From: Mycolicibacter heraklionensis
Lineage (GTDB): Bacteria; Actinomycetota; Actinomycetes; Mycobacteriales; Mycobacteriaceae
NCBI RefSeq assembly: GCF_019645815.1
Contig: NZ_CP080997.1
Span: forward strand, 2,422,880 to 2,486,879
DNA: 64,000 nt
Reading direction: 5' to 3'
The notes under the pieces are model-generated. The model saw nothing but the letters and a program-made list of their open reading frames with translations, did not search any database and was not told where the DNA came from. Both the position numbers and the translations under genes were made by a program. This document shows positions 35,255-43,200 of this stretch, piece by piece; position 1 is the first letter of the stretch, and each line of letters opens with the position of its first letter.

Positions 35255-36070
35255 ATGTACCGCACCCGAGAAGCCGTGGCCAGCACCGGAATCCTTGTCG
35301 CCGCGATCCGGGCCAAGGAATCCGCCCGCGATGACGCCCTGTTCACCGATCCGTTCGCCCACAAGCTGGCGGGGGAGGACGGGCGGCGGATGCTGGCCGC
35401 GGCCATCGCCAACTCCGGTGAGCAGTCGACCTGGCAGATCGTCGTGCGCACCCGGTTCTGGGATGAGGCCCTGCTGCGCGCCGGACTCGCCCAGGTGGTC
35501 ATCCTGGCGGCCGGCATGGACGCCCGGGCATACCGACTGCCCTGGCCGGACCACACCACCGTCTACGAAGTCGATCAACCAGCGGTCATCGCGGCCAAAG
35601 CCGAACTGCTCGCCAACGACCAGCCGCGTTGCCGGCGGGTGCCGCTCGGCATCGACCTCGACGAGGATTGGCCCACGGCCCTGGAGGCCGCGGGCTTCGA
35701 CGCGACCGCTCCCAGCGTCTGGCTCATCGAGGGGCTGCTGCAGTACCTCGACGCGCCCGCAGTACGCGCGCTGTTCGACCGCGTCGACGCGTTATCGGCG
35801 CCCGGCTCGGTGCTGCTGTACGACGTGGTCGGCAAGACCCTGCTGGAAGCGCCGTCGATGGCGCCGTTGCTGCAGTCCATGGCACAGCAGGGATCGCCGT
35901 GGCTGTTCGGCACGGACGAACCCGGCGAGCTTGCGGAACGACTCGGTTGGTCGGCCGTGGTGACTGACGTGGCGGAGCCGGGCAACCGGTGGAACCGCTG
36001 GTTCCCGGCGGTGGCCGCAGCCGCTGGACCGGACGTGCCGCGTGGCTATTTCGTCGAAGCGCAGCGATAG
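35255..36070 (+). CDS. SAM-dependent methyltransferase, TIGR00027 / leucine carboxyl methyltransferase-like
   Basis: A 271-residue class I methyltransferase of a family expanded in mycobacteria. Signatures: N-terminal A-x-x-R-A-K-E-S, the D-P-F-A motif, the SAM site V-I-L-A-A-G-M-D-A-R-A-Y-R-L-P-W, Y-E-V-D-Q-P and a W-L-I-E-G-L-L-Q-Y-L motif. The methyl acceptor is unknown for most members. The last 25 bases overlap the end of the convergent flavoprotein gene. Confidence 0.9.
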   Translation: MYRTREAVASTGILVAAIRAKESARDDALFTDPFAHKLAGEDGRRMLAAAIANSGEQSTWQIVVRTRFWDEALLRAGLAQVVILAAGMDARAYRLPWPDHTTVYEVDQPAVIAAKAELLANDQPRCRRVPLGIDLDEDWPTALEAAGFDATAPSVWLIEGLLQYLDAPAVRALFDRVDALSAPGSVLLYDVVGKTLLEAPSMAPLLQSMAQQGSPWLFGTDEPGELAERLGWSAVVTDVAEPGNRWNRWFPAVAAAAGPDVPRGYFVEAQR

Positions 36071-37662
36071 CTGGTCGCGTTGGCGGCGCTGGCTCCGGCG
36101 CGACGTCCGGCGAACACGCAGTCGGCGATCGACAGTCCGCTGACGTAGGACCGCGACGCGATGCCGACGGCGGTGCGGCCGGCGCTGTAGAGCCCGGGAA
36201 TCGGATCACCGTCCGCGTCGATAACCGCGCCGGTGTCCTCGGACACCCGGACGCCACCCAGGGTGAGCATCGGCGTGGGACGTAAGACGTTGGGCTGCAC
36301 CGAGATATCCATCAGGGTGAAAGGGCCCTGATCGATGCGTCGACAGAAGTCGGCGGGCTTGCCAGCCGGGTCCTCAGCGCCGGAGTCGATCGCGTCGTTG
36401 TGCGCGGCGACGGTGGCTGCCAGACCCTCGGCGTCTATCCCGGCGGCTCGAGCCACCTCAGCCAACGTCGCGCCGCGCACGGCGCCGGAGAACATCAGCG
36501 CGGCGCCCTGGGCACGCTGGAACCACAGGGTCTGGGTGAGCAGCTGGCGCCGGGCTTCGGCCATGAGGCGGGAATCGGCCAGAATCCAGCCCCGGCTGCC
36601 ATGGTTCTTCACCATGGCCTGCCCGACCGCGGCGCCGTAACGGGACTCGTCGATCACCCGGCGGCCGTCGGCGTCGACGATGATCGCGGAGATGAATGCG
36701 CTCGGGGGTGTGATGAACTTCCAGACCGAGACGTTGTCCATGTGATCGGTCACCGCGCCGACGCTCTGGGCCAGCGCAATGCCACTGCCGTCGTCGCCGC
36801 TGGTTCCCAGGGGCAGGCCGCCGTTGAATTCCGGCGCGTAGCGCTCACGCCACTCGGTGTTGGCGATGAAACCTCCGGCGCAGATGATCACCCCGCGCCG
36901 CGCAATGATCTCGATCTCCCGGCCGTAGCGCCGTTGCAGCTTCTCCAGTCGCCGGTCCATCGCGGCGCGCAGCGGCGGGTAGTAGACCCCGGGTTTTGAC
37001 GAGATCGCGGCCAGGCGTGCATAGCGACGCTGGATGCGCCGCGGTGCCTGCCCCATGGTCGTGGCCCGCACGCCGATCACCCGACCGGACGAATCCTGCA
37101 GCAGTTCGGTGACCGTGGTGTGCGGGCGAAAGTCCACACCGAGCTTGCGCGCCGACTCGGCCAGCGGCGCATAGATCTTCTTGCCGGATGTGCCTTTGCC
37201 GTAGGCGCGGTGACCGCGCTGCACCGGCGGGGTGTGGGCGCGGAACGCTCCGGCGTTCTCACTGCCCGAGTGGTACAGGTAGTAGCGGTTGTTCGGAAAA
37301 GACGTCTTGTAGGGACACAGTCCGGAGTTGAACGGCACCCCGCGGGCCTGCAACCAGTCGATCATCTCCGGGCTGCCGTCGACGAAGCGCTGCAGTGTTT
37401 CGGGGCGGACCGCGTCGCCGACCTCGAGACGCAGGTAGTCCAGCATCTGCTCGGTGGTGTCGTGCACGCCGGCGTCTTTCTGAACCGACGTTCCGCCGCC
37501 GGCGTAGATGATGCCCCCCGAGATCGCGGTGGCGCCGCCGCCGTTGGCACGGTCCACCGCGATCACCTCGGCGCCCAGTTCGCGGGCGGTGATCGCGGCG
37601 GAGGTACCGGCGGCGCCGTACCCGACGATGACGACATCGGTCGTCACGCTGGTGGTGGTCAT
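36046..37662 (-). CDS. FAD-dependent oxidoreductase, fumarate reductase/KstD-like
   Basis: A 538-residue flavoprotein. The FAD-binding V-I-V-G-Y-G-A-A-G-T lies at about 11-20, G-G-G-A-T-A-I-S-G-G at about 42-51, and the C-terminal I-P-G-L-Y-S-A-G-R-T closes the FAD site. Relatives are 3-ketosteroid dehydrogenases and fumarate reductase flavoproteins, so a steroid or related substrate is plausible. ATG 37662 has AAGGGAGAG nearby; the longer frame upstream is shadow sequence. No other sterol genes surround it. Confidence 0.87.
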   Translation of the reverse strand: MTTTSVTTDVVIVGYGAAGTSAAITARELGAEVIAVDRANGGGATAISGGIIYAGGGTSVQKDAGVHDTTEQMLDYLRLEVGDAVRPETLQRFVDGSPEMIDWLQARGVPFNSGLCPYKTSFPNNRYYLYHSGSENAGAFRAHTPPVQRGHRAYGKGTSGKKIYAPLAESARKLGVDFRPHTTVTELLQDSSGRVIGVRATTMGQAPRRIQRRYARLAAISSKPGVYYPPLRAAMDRRLEKLQRRYGREIEIIARRGVIICAGGFIANTEWRERYAPEFNGGLPLGTSGDDGSGIALAQSVGAVTDHMDNVSVWKFITPPSAFISAIIVDADGRRVIDESRYGAAVGQAMVKNHGSRGWILADSRLMAEARRQLLTQTLWFQRAQGAALMFSGAVRGATLAEVARAAGIDAEGLAATVAAHNDAIDSGAEDPAGKPADFCRRIDQGPFTLMDISVQPNVLRPTPMLTLGGVRVSEDTGAVIDADGDPIPGLYSAGRTAVGIASRSYVSGLSIADCVFAGRRAGASAANATSYRCASTK

Positions 37663-37841
37663 GCGCTCTCCCTTGACGACGTGAGCTGAACGGCCCTCAA
37701 TGTAACAGCCGGTAGTTCTCTGGTTGTGGAAGTGACCAGCAGTGATTGGTCGGCCTACGAGGCAAAGCGAAACGTGTTCTAGGTGGCCTGGGACGCTCCG
37801 ATCGGCCGCCCTGCGCGGTTCGCGGCGGCGCAGGGGAGAAG

Positions 37842-38696
37842 ATGAACGGCATGGCTGTTCGGTTGTGGCGTCTGGTCGCCTCCCTGGTTGTCGCCTTCGG
37901 CTGCGCGGTGACGGCGGCGCTACCCGCCGGCGCGGCGCCGGGCGTGGATCCGGCCGCGTTGGCCGCTGACCTGGTCGCTGCCGATCAGGCGTTGCGGAAT
38001 ACGTCGTCGCCGGAGCAGGTGCTGGCCGCCGCGGCCCGCCGGCAACAGGTCGCCTACCGCACCCTCGGTGCGCACCCGGAGTGGGATGCGATCGCTCGCC
38101 CGCAAATCCCGGCGGCGCTGCTCGCGGTCTACGACCGCAACATCGACGCACGTCGTGCACTCATGGCGCTCACCGACCCGAAAGACACCATGCCGCCCTG
38201 GCGGGTGGTGCCGCCGGTGCCGGCGAACGAGCTGATGGCCAGCTACCGCGCGGCCGAGGCCGCATCCGGGGTGCCGTGGAACTACCTGGCGGCGATCAAC
38301 TTCGTCGAGACCGGCTTTGGCCGCATCAACGGTGTCAGCGACGACGCCGCCCAAGGCCCGATGCAGTTCCTGCCCTCGACGTTCGCGGCCTACGGCAACG
38401 GGGGAGACATCCACTCGCCGCGCGATGCCATCATGGCGGCCGGTCGCCTGTTGGCCGCCAACGGTTTTGCCACCAATCGCGACAAGGCGATCTGGGGTTA
38501 CAACCATTCCGACCACTACGTGCGGGCGGTCAACGACTACGCCGCGGTCATAGGAGGCGACCCAGCCGGGTTCGCCAGCTACTACCGCTGGGACACCTAC
38601 TACCGGACCACCGCCGGCGATCTGCTGCTGCCTATCGGGTATGTCTCGTCGTCGCGGATTCCGGTTGGGGAGTATCTGGCCGCGCACCCGCAGTGA
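37842..38696 (+). CDS. Secreted lytic transglycosylase-like protein
   Basis: A 284-residue exported protein with a signal peptide (residues about 5-32). The SLT-like domain has the catalytic-type Glu156 in N-F-V-E-T-G-F-G-R, then A-Q-G-P-M-Q-F-L-P-S-T and a W-G-Y-N-H-S-D-H-Y motif typical of this fold. It would cleave peptidoglycan glycan strands in the cell wall. ATG 37842 follows GGGGAGAAG closely; the frame open upstream to 37746 has no better start. Confidence 0.85.
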   Translation: MNGMAVRLWRLVASLVVAFGCAVTAALPAGAAPGVDPAALAADLVAADQALRNTSSPEQVLAAAARRQQVAYRTLGAHPEWDAIARPQIPAALLAVYDRNIDARRALMALTDPKDTMPPWRVVPPVPANELMASYRAAEAASGVPWNYLAAINFVETGFGRINGVSDDAAQGPMQFLPSTFAAYGNGGDIHSPRDAIMAAGRLLAANGFATNRDKAIWGYNHSDHYVRAVNDYAAVIGGDPAGFASYYRWDTYYRTTAGDLLLPIGYVSSSRIPVGEYLAAHPQ

Positions 38697-38700
38697 CACC

Positions 38701-39066
38701 TCAGCGCTGCTGGGCCCGCCACTTGTCCAGCACCCGTCGATCCCGTTTGGTCGGCCGTCCGGCGCCGCGGTCACGGGTGGCCATCGCAGTTTCGGATGCC
38801 GGTGGAGGCGGGGGCGTTCGATCCAGGTAGCAGGTCACCGCGTCGGCCGCGCCTACCCGCTTCTGAATCACCCGCAGCACCTCGACGATTCGGGTGCGAT
38901 CACCCACCAGGGCGCTGACCACGTCACCGGGTGAGACCGTCGTCGCCGGCTTGGCCGGGCGGTTGTTGACCCGCACATGTCCGCCGCGGCAGGCAGCGGC
39001 GGCGTCCGGCCGGGTCTTGGTGATCCGCACCGCCCACAGCCACCGATCCACCCGGCTCGATTCCAT
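38701..39066 (-). CDS. S4 domain RNA-binding protein, Hsp15-like
   Basis: A 121-residue protein with an S4 fold at residues 5-60 (R-V-D-R-W-L-W-A-V-R, G-G-H-V-R-V-N-N-R-P-A-K) and a basic C-terminal tail, as in Hsp15, which binds the 50S subunit carrying nascent chains after heat shock. The downstream stop is five bases from the convergent transglycosylase stop. Same strand as the FKBP lipoprotein gene, 12 bases after it. Confidence 0.88.
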   Translation of the reverse strand: MESSRVDRWLWAVRITKTRPDAAAACRGGHVRVNNRPAKPATTVSPGDVVSALVGDRTRIVEVLRVIQKRVGAADAVTCYLDRTPPPPPASETAMATRDRGAGRPTKRDRRVLDKWRAQQR

Positions 39067-39078
39067 GGCGGCCCGGGC

Positions 39079-39702
39079 TCAGCGTGAGGCGTTGAGGATC
39101 TTGATCGCGAAGACGAGCGTGTCGCCCGGCAGGATGCCGGCGGCCGGCTGCCCTTCGGGATAGCCGTCAGCGGGGACCATCGCAACCGCCACCGTCGACC
39201 CGACCTTCTGACCCGCAATGGCTTTCTGGAACCCCGGGACCACCCGGTCCAGGCCGAAGTCGACCGGTTTGCCGCGTTCATAGCTGCTGTCGAACACCGA
39301 CCCGTCACGTCCGTTGACACCCATGTAGCAGACCGAGACCGTGGCGTGGTCGGAGACCACACGGCCGTCGCCGGCGTGCAGGGTGTGCACTTCGGTCTGG
39401 GCCACCTTGAACGGCCCCGTCACGACGACGCTGGGCGCGGCGGAGTTCGTGGAGCCGGTCACCGCGACGCTGCCGGTGACACCCTTGAGCGTCCAGTCGG
39501 CGACGACGCCCTCATCCGGCGGTGTGGACGGGCAGGCGGTGACGGTGTCGCCACTCGGGGGCATGAACAGGTCGGTGACCGACGACGTCTTCGACGACGT
39601 GGTGGTGTCCGAACCGCCACAACCGGCGAGCGCCGCCGCCACCGAAGCGACACCGGCGGCGAGTACGGCGAACCGAGGCATACGCGAATTCACCTTGGCC
39701 AC
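39079..39702 (-). CDS. FKBP-type peptidyl-prolyl isomerase lipoprotein, paralogue 1
   Basis: A 207-residue lipoprotein: basic N-terminus, hydrophobic core and lipobox A-L-A-G-C with Cys28, then a threonine/serine-rich linker and a C-terminal FKBP domain (V-C-Y-M-G-V-N-G-R-D-G-S-V-F-D-S-S-Y, V-V-P-G-F-Q-K-A-I-A-G-Q). It would sit on the outer face of the membrane and help fold exported proteins. GTG 39702 used; ATG 39681 is an alternative that still keeps the lipobox. A close paralogue lies at 42582-43136. Confidence 0.87.
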   Translation of the reverse strand: MAKVNSRMPRFAVLAAGVASVAAALAGCGGSDTTTSSKTSSVTDLFMPPSGDTVTACPSTPPDEGVVADWTLKGVTGSVAVTGSTNSAAPSVVVTGPFKVAQTEVHTLHAGDGRVVSDHATVSVCYMGVNGRDGSVFDSSYERGKPVDFGLDRVVPGFQKAIAGQKVGSTVAVAMVPADGYPEGQPAAGILPGDTLVFAIKILNASR

Positions 39703-39822
39703 GCTACAGCCCGCGCAGTCCTATTCCGACGTCCGGCGCATCGCCGTGGCGGAGCTGCCCCGGGATGCGCTGGAGGCTGCTGCCGATGTTCTACTACGGG
39801 CTGGTCTGGCGAAAACCCTCCG

Positions 39823-39859
39823 TGTAGCATTTTGCTATGCGTCGTTACAAGATGCTACA
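39823..39859. promoter_or_regulatory. Inverted repeat ahead of the ParD-like/zeta module, probable operator
   Basis: TGTAGCA (39823-39829) and TGCTACA (39853-39859) are perfect inverted copies, with a third partial half-site TGCTA at 39833-39837 between them. The array sits 18 to 54 bases ahead of the antitoxin ATG, in an AT-richer patch. Toxin-antitoxin operons are usually repressed by their own antitoxin at such sites. Confidence 0.55.
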
Positions 39860-39876
39860 AAAGAGGGAGGTCGCTG

Positions 39877-40266
39877 ATGGCTGAGGTCGCCGACCGGGTC
39901 ACCCGTTTTGCCGCGGACCTGGTGGACAGCGCGGCCGCCGAAGGCGCGCGCCAAAGCAGGTCGGCCAAGCAGCAGCTCGACCACTGGGCGCGGGTCGGCC
40001 GTGCGGTGTCGGCGCAGCAGAGTGCGGCGCGGCGACGGGTCGAGGCGGCGCTGTCCGGTCACCTCGAGACCGGTGCATTGACCGCCGAAGAGGGCGTGGT
40101 GTTCAACGCCGAGATCTCCGCAGCGATCGAGGAGCACCTGGCGCATACCCACTACGGCGACATCCTAGCCGAGCGCGGCGTCACCACCGTGGCTCTCGAC
40201 GACGACGGCCGCATCGTCGAATACCGGCCTGACGGCACCTCGGTGATCGTGGAGCCGACCCCCTGA
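39877..40266 (+). CDS. ParD-like antitoxin
   Basis: A 129-residue protein. The N-terminal half (R-F-A-A-D-L-V-D-S-A, then R-S-A-K-Q-Q-L-D-H-W-A-R-V-G-R) resembles ParD-like DNA-binding antitoxins; the C-terminal third (T-V-A-L-D-D-D-G-R-I-V-E-Y) is acidic and likely wraps the toxin. ATG 39877 has AGGGAGG six bases upstream, an excellent site. Its TGA overlaps the first codon of the zeta toxin frame, coupling the two. The antitoxin role is inferred from partner and order. Confidence 0.75.
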   Translation: MAEVADRVTRFAADLVDSAAAEGARQSRSAKQQLDHWARVGRAVSAQQSAARRRVEAALSGHLETGALTAEEGVVFNAEISAAIEEHLAHTHYGDILAERGVTTVALDDDGRIVEYRPDGTSVIVEPTP

Positions 40267-40841
40267 GGCGGCTCGACCTCGTTGTCGGCCCCAACGGGGC
40301 GGGCAAGTCGACCTTTGTTGCCCTCACGCTGGCGCCCCTGCTGCCGGGGGCCCTGTTCGTCAACGCCGACGAAATCGCCAAGACTCGTTGGCCCGACGAG
40401 GTGGCCGCGCACGCCTACGATGCGGCGCGGCTGGCCGCAAAGACCCGGATGAAACTTATCGAGGCGGGGCGTTCGTTCATCGCCGAGACGGTGTTCTCGC
40501 ATGGATCGAAGATCGACTTGATCCATGGTGCACACGCCCACGGATACACGGTGGTGCTGCATGCGGTGCTCATCCCCGAAGCGTTGGCGGTCCAGCGCGT
40601 GCGGTACCGGGTGGCCGCCGGTGGACATGCCGTTCCCGAGGAGAAGATCCGCGAGCGCTACCACCGGGTCTGGCCCCTGGTCGCCGAAGCGATCGGAATC
40701 GTCGACGTCGCAACGGTTTACGACAATTCGCGCGTGACCGGGCCGAAGATTGTGGCGCAGTTCGCGGGGGGCGCCCAGATCGGTGACCCGAGTTGGCCGA
40801 GCTGGGCGCCCCCCGCGCTGGTCACGCGCCGCCATCCCTAA
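40263..40841 (+). CDS. Zeta toxin family kinase, apparent CTG start
   Basis: About 192 residues. Zeta toxins phosphorylate UDP-N-acetylglucosamine and block cell wall synthesis; this group is a short actinobacterial version. Walker A is G-P-N-G-A-G-K-S-T at residues 9-17, followed by F-V-N-A-D-E-I-A-K and E-T-V-F-S-H. Because Walker A is so near the N-terminus, the start must be upstream of 40287. Between the frame's opening (40233) and Walker A there is no ATG, GTG or TTG; the only fitting codon is CTG at 40263, overlapping the antitoxin stop as CTGA. Either a CTG start is used or the start has mutated. Confidence 0.78.
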   Translation: MRRLDLVVGPNGAGKSTFVALTLAPLLPGALFVNADEIAKTRWPDEVAAHAYDAARLAAKTRMKLIEAGRSFIAETVFSHGSKIDLIHGAHAHGYTVVLHAVLIPEALAVQRVRYRVAAGGHAVPEEKIRERYHRVWPLVAEAIGIVDVATVYDNSRVTGPKIVAQFAGGAQIGDPSWPSWAPPALVTRRHP

Positions 40842-41851
40842 TGGGAGATCTTCACCACGAGCTTGCCGACATTCTTGCCGTCGAACAGCATGTTGATCGC
40901 GGTCGGCAGCTGCTCGAAGCCCTCGACGACGGTCTCGAGCGGGGTGAGCTTGCCGGCGGCGATCAGCTCGGAGATTTCGCTGTTCGCCTCCGGTGCACGA
41001 AGGAAGTGATCGAGCACGATGAAGCCCTTGAGGGTGGCCCGCTGGATCAGCAGGTTCCCGAACGCGCGCGGCCCGGGCGGCGGGTCGGTCTCGTTGTAGC
41101 CGGAGATCAGCCCGCAGAGCGCGATCCGCGCGCCAACGTTCACGCGCGCAAAGATCGCATCCATGATGTCGCCGCCGACGTTCTCGAAGTCGACGTCGAT
41201 GCCGTTGGGGGTCGCGGCGGCGAGTTGGCGGGCCCAGTCATCGGCCCGGTAGTCCACCGCCGCATCGAAACCGAGTTGGTCGGTCAGCAGCGCGCACTTC
41301 TCCGGTCCGCCGGCGATCCCGACGACCCGCGCGCCGCTGGCCTTGGCCAGCTGACCGGCGACCGAGCCGACGGCTCCGGCGGCGGCCGACACGACCACGG
41401 TCTCGCCGGGCTGCGGCTTGCCGATGTCGCGGATCCCGATCCACGCGGTGAGCCCGGTCATTCCGAGCGCGCCCAGGTAGGCGCTGGGCGAGACGCCGTC
41501 TGCGACCTCGACCGGGAACAACGGCATGGTGTCGGAGACGACCACGTACTCCTGCCAGCCGGTCAGGCCCTGCACGGTCTGGCCGACCGAATAGTTCGGG
41601 TTGTTCGACGCGACGACCACGCCGAGGCCGGCCGCGCGCATGACTTCGCCGATGCCGACCGGCGGCAGGTACGACGGCGTCTCGTTGATCCACATCCGGT
41701 TGGTCGGGTCCAGTGAGATCCAGTCGACACGCACCAACGCCTCGCCGTCGCCGATCTCCGGCACCGCCTGCTCGCTGAGTTCGAAGGTATCCGGGCCAAT
41801 GCGTCCTGCTGGGCGTTCGCGGAGGAGGAAGCGGCGATTGCGATCGGTCAT
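40838..41851 (-). CDS. NADP-dependent oxidoreductase, MDR family (CurA/leukotriene B4 dehydrogenase-like)
   Basis: A 337-residue zinc-free medium-chain dehydrogenase/reductase. The G-M-T-G-L-T-A-W-I-G motif and the nucleotide site A-A-A-G-A-V-G-S-V-A-G-Q (residues about 154-165) define it, and F-E-N-V-G-G matches the family's later block. Such enzymes reduce alkenal or alkenone double bonds with NADPH. Its stop overlaps the zeta toxin stop by four bases on the opposite strand. Substrate unknown. Confidence 0.9.
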   Translation of the reverse strand: MTDRNRRFLLRERPAGRIGPDTFELSEQAVPEIGDGEALVRVDWISLDPTNRMWINETPSYLPPVGIGEVMRAAGLGVVVASNNPNYSVGQTVQGLTGWQEYVVVSDTMPLFPVEVADGVSPSAYLGALGMTGLTAWIGIRDIGKPQPGETVVVSAAAGAVGSVAGQLAKASGARVVGIAGGPEKCALLTDQLGFDAAVDYRADDWARQLAAATPNGIDVDFENVGGDIMDAIFARVNVGARIALCGLISGYNETDPPPGPRAFGNLLIQRATLKGFIVLDHFLRAPEANSEISELIAAGKLTPLETVVEGFEQLPTAINMLFDGKNVGKLVVKISH

Positions 41852-41924
41852 GAGCGCACGCTACCGGATGCGGCAGACCATGGCAATGGCCGTTAAATCA
41901 GTTGGGGGACAATGCAACAGAGTT

Positions 41925-42575
41925 TCATACGTGACCTTCGAAAGTGCGCAGTTCCTGCACGCGGACCGCGGGACCCGCCAGCTCGACGTCGGCTCGTGTG
42001 TGGCGCCCCGCCAGCCAGCGCACCAGGTTTGCCGGCGTCCCCCGCACCAGCACCGCCTGTTCTGCACGGGGGCCCACGGATGCCAGAACACGACCGTCAT
42101 CCGTGCCCACGGTGACCGCAACGCCGGCGGGCAACTTAGCGAATTGATAGCGCAGCAGTGGGGGAATGGCCTGCACCAGTGTTGGCGGCGCGGCATGGAC
42201 AGCCGCGTTGACGGCGGCGAGGTCATCGTGATGAGTCCAGTATTCGAACAACGTGAGCGGTGCAACCCGCGACCGGAGCAGCAGTCGCGGTACCGGGAGT
42301 CGCAACCGGTCGATCAAGTCGGTGAAGCCGGATGCGTGCTCACGTCGAATCGCGAACTCCACCAACCACGGCGGAGCCGGTACCGCAATGCGTCGCGCAA
42401 CCAGCGACCGCGCGACGAACGTCGACAGGCCACCGAGGCGTTCCTGGGCCACCAGGTGGGCCGCGAGGTCACGCGCGGTCCACGTCCCACATCCGGCGGG
42501 TGCCGAGGCGCCGGTGGCACTCAGTGCGTCGGTGAGTGCCGCACGTTCAGCCGCGACGTCCTCGGCGAGCGCCAC
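41925..42575 (-). CDS. TIGR03085 family DinB-like metal-binding protein
   Basis: A 216-residue protein of the maleylpyruvate isomerase/DinB superfamily. The W-T-A-R-D-L-A-A-H-L motif (residues about 32-41) and the later E-Y-W-T-H-H-D-D contain the histidines that bind metal. In actinobacteria this superfamily includes mycothiol-dependent enzymes. No partner gene reveals the substrate. It starts six bases after the FKBP paralogue 2 stop, on the same strand. Confidence 0.85.
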   Translation of the reverse strand: MALAEDVAAERAALTDALSATGASAPAGCGTWTARDLAAHLVAQERLGGLSTFVARSLVARRIAVPAPPWLVEFAIRREHASGFTDLIDRLRLPVPRLLLRSRVAPLTLFEYWTHHDDLAAVNAAVHAAPPTLVQAIPPLLRYQFAKLPAGVAVTVGTDDGRVLASVGPRAEQAVLVRGTPANLVRWLAGRHTRADVELAGPAVRVQELRTFEGHV

Positions 42576-42581
42576 CGTGGA

Positions 42582-43136
42582 TCAGCCTGAGGCGCCCAGG
42601 ATCTTGATCGCGAAGACGAGGGTGTCGCCCGGCCGGATCCCGGCGCTGGGCTGACCGTCGGGATAGCCGTCGGCGGAGGTCATCGCGACCGCGACGGTGG
42701 ACCCGACCGTTTGGCCTGCGATCGCCTTCTGGAATCCGGGGATGACGCCGTCGAGCGGGAAGTCCACCGGGGCGCCGCGCTTGTAACTGCTGTCGAACAC
42801 CGACCCGTCGCGTCCGTTGACGCCCATGTAGCAGACGGACACCTTGGCCGTGCCCGGAACCACCGGACCATTACCGGCCTGCAATGTGTGCACCTGGGTG
42901 GACGTCACGCTGAACGGTGCTGACACATCCACCCGCGGCGCAGCCGTGTCGGTGGATCCGGTGACCGCGACGCTGCCGGTGGCCCCGGTAAGCGTCCAGT
43001 CCGGCGTGCCACCGGTGGGTGCGGTCGTGGGGCAGGTGTCGGCGGCTGCGGCCGTGCCCGCCGCCGCGACGGGCAGGGCGATTGCCGCGAGAGCCGCCGC
43101 AACAGCAACGAATGAATGCGTCCGAGTGGGTTTCAC
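42582..43136 (-). CDS. FKBP-type peptidyl-prolyl isomerase, secreted, paralogue 2
   Basis: A 184-residue exported protein. GTG 43136 follows GGCGGAG; the signal peptide ends about residue 32 (A-A-A-A-D) and there is no lipobox cysteine, unlike paralogue 1. The rest, including V-C-Y-M-G-V-N-G-R-D-G-S-V-F-D-S-S-Y and the last 60 residues, is nearly identical to paralogue 1, and the DNA is also strongly similar. It would act in the cell wall or medium as a foldase. The longer frame to 43334 overlaps the divergent LLM gene and is rejected. Confidence 0.87.
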   Translation of the reverse strand: MKPTRTHSFVAVAAALAAIALPVAAAGTAAAADTCPTTAPTGGTPDWTLTGATGSVAVTGSTDTAAPRVDVSAPFSVTSTQVHTLQAGNGPVVPGTAKVSVCYMGVNGRDGSVFDSSYKRGAPVDFPLDGVIPGFQKAIAGQTVGSTVAVAMTSADGYPDGQPSAGIRPGDTLVFAIKILGASG

Positions 43137-43200
43137 CTCCGCCACGTTACAGACGCAAAGTAGCCCCGTCAGCAGGGACTCGGCACGTAGTCTCACCCAC

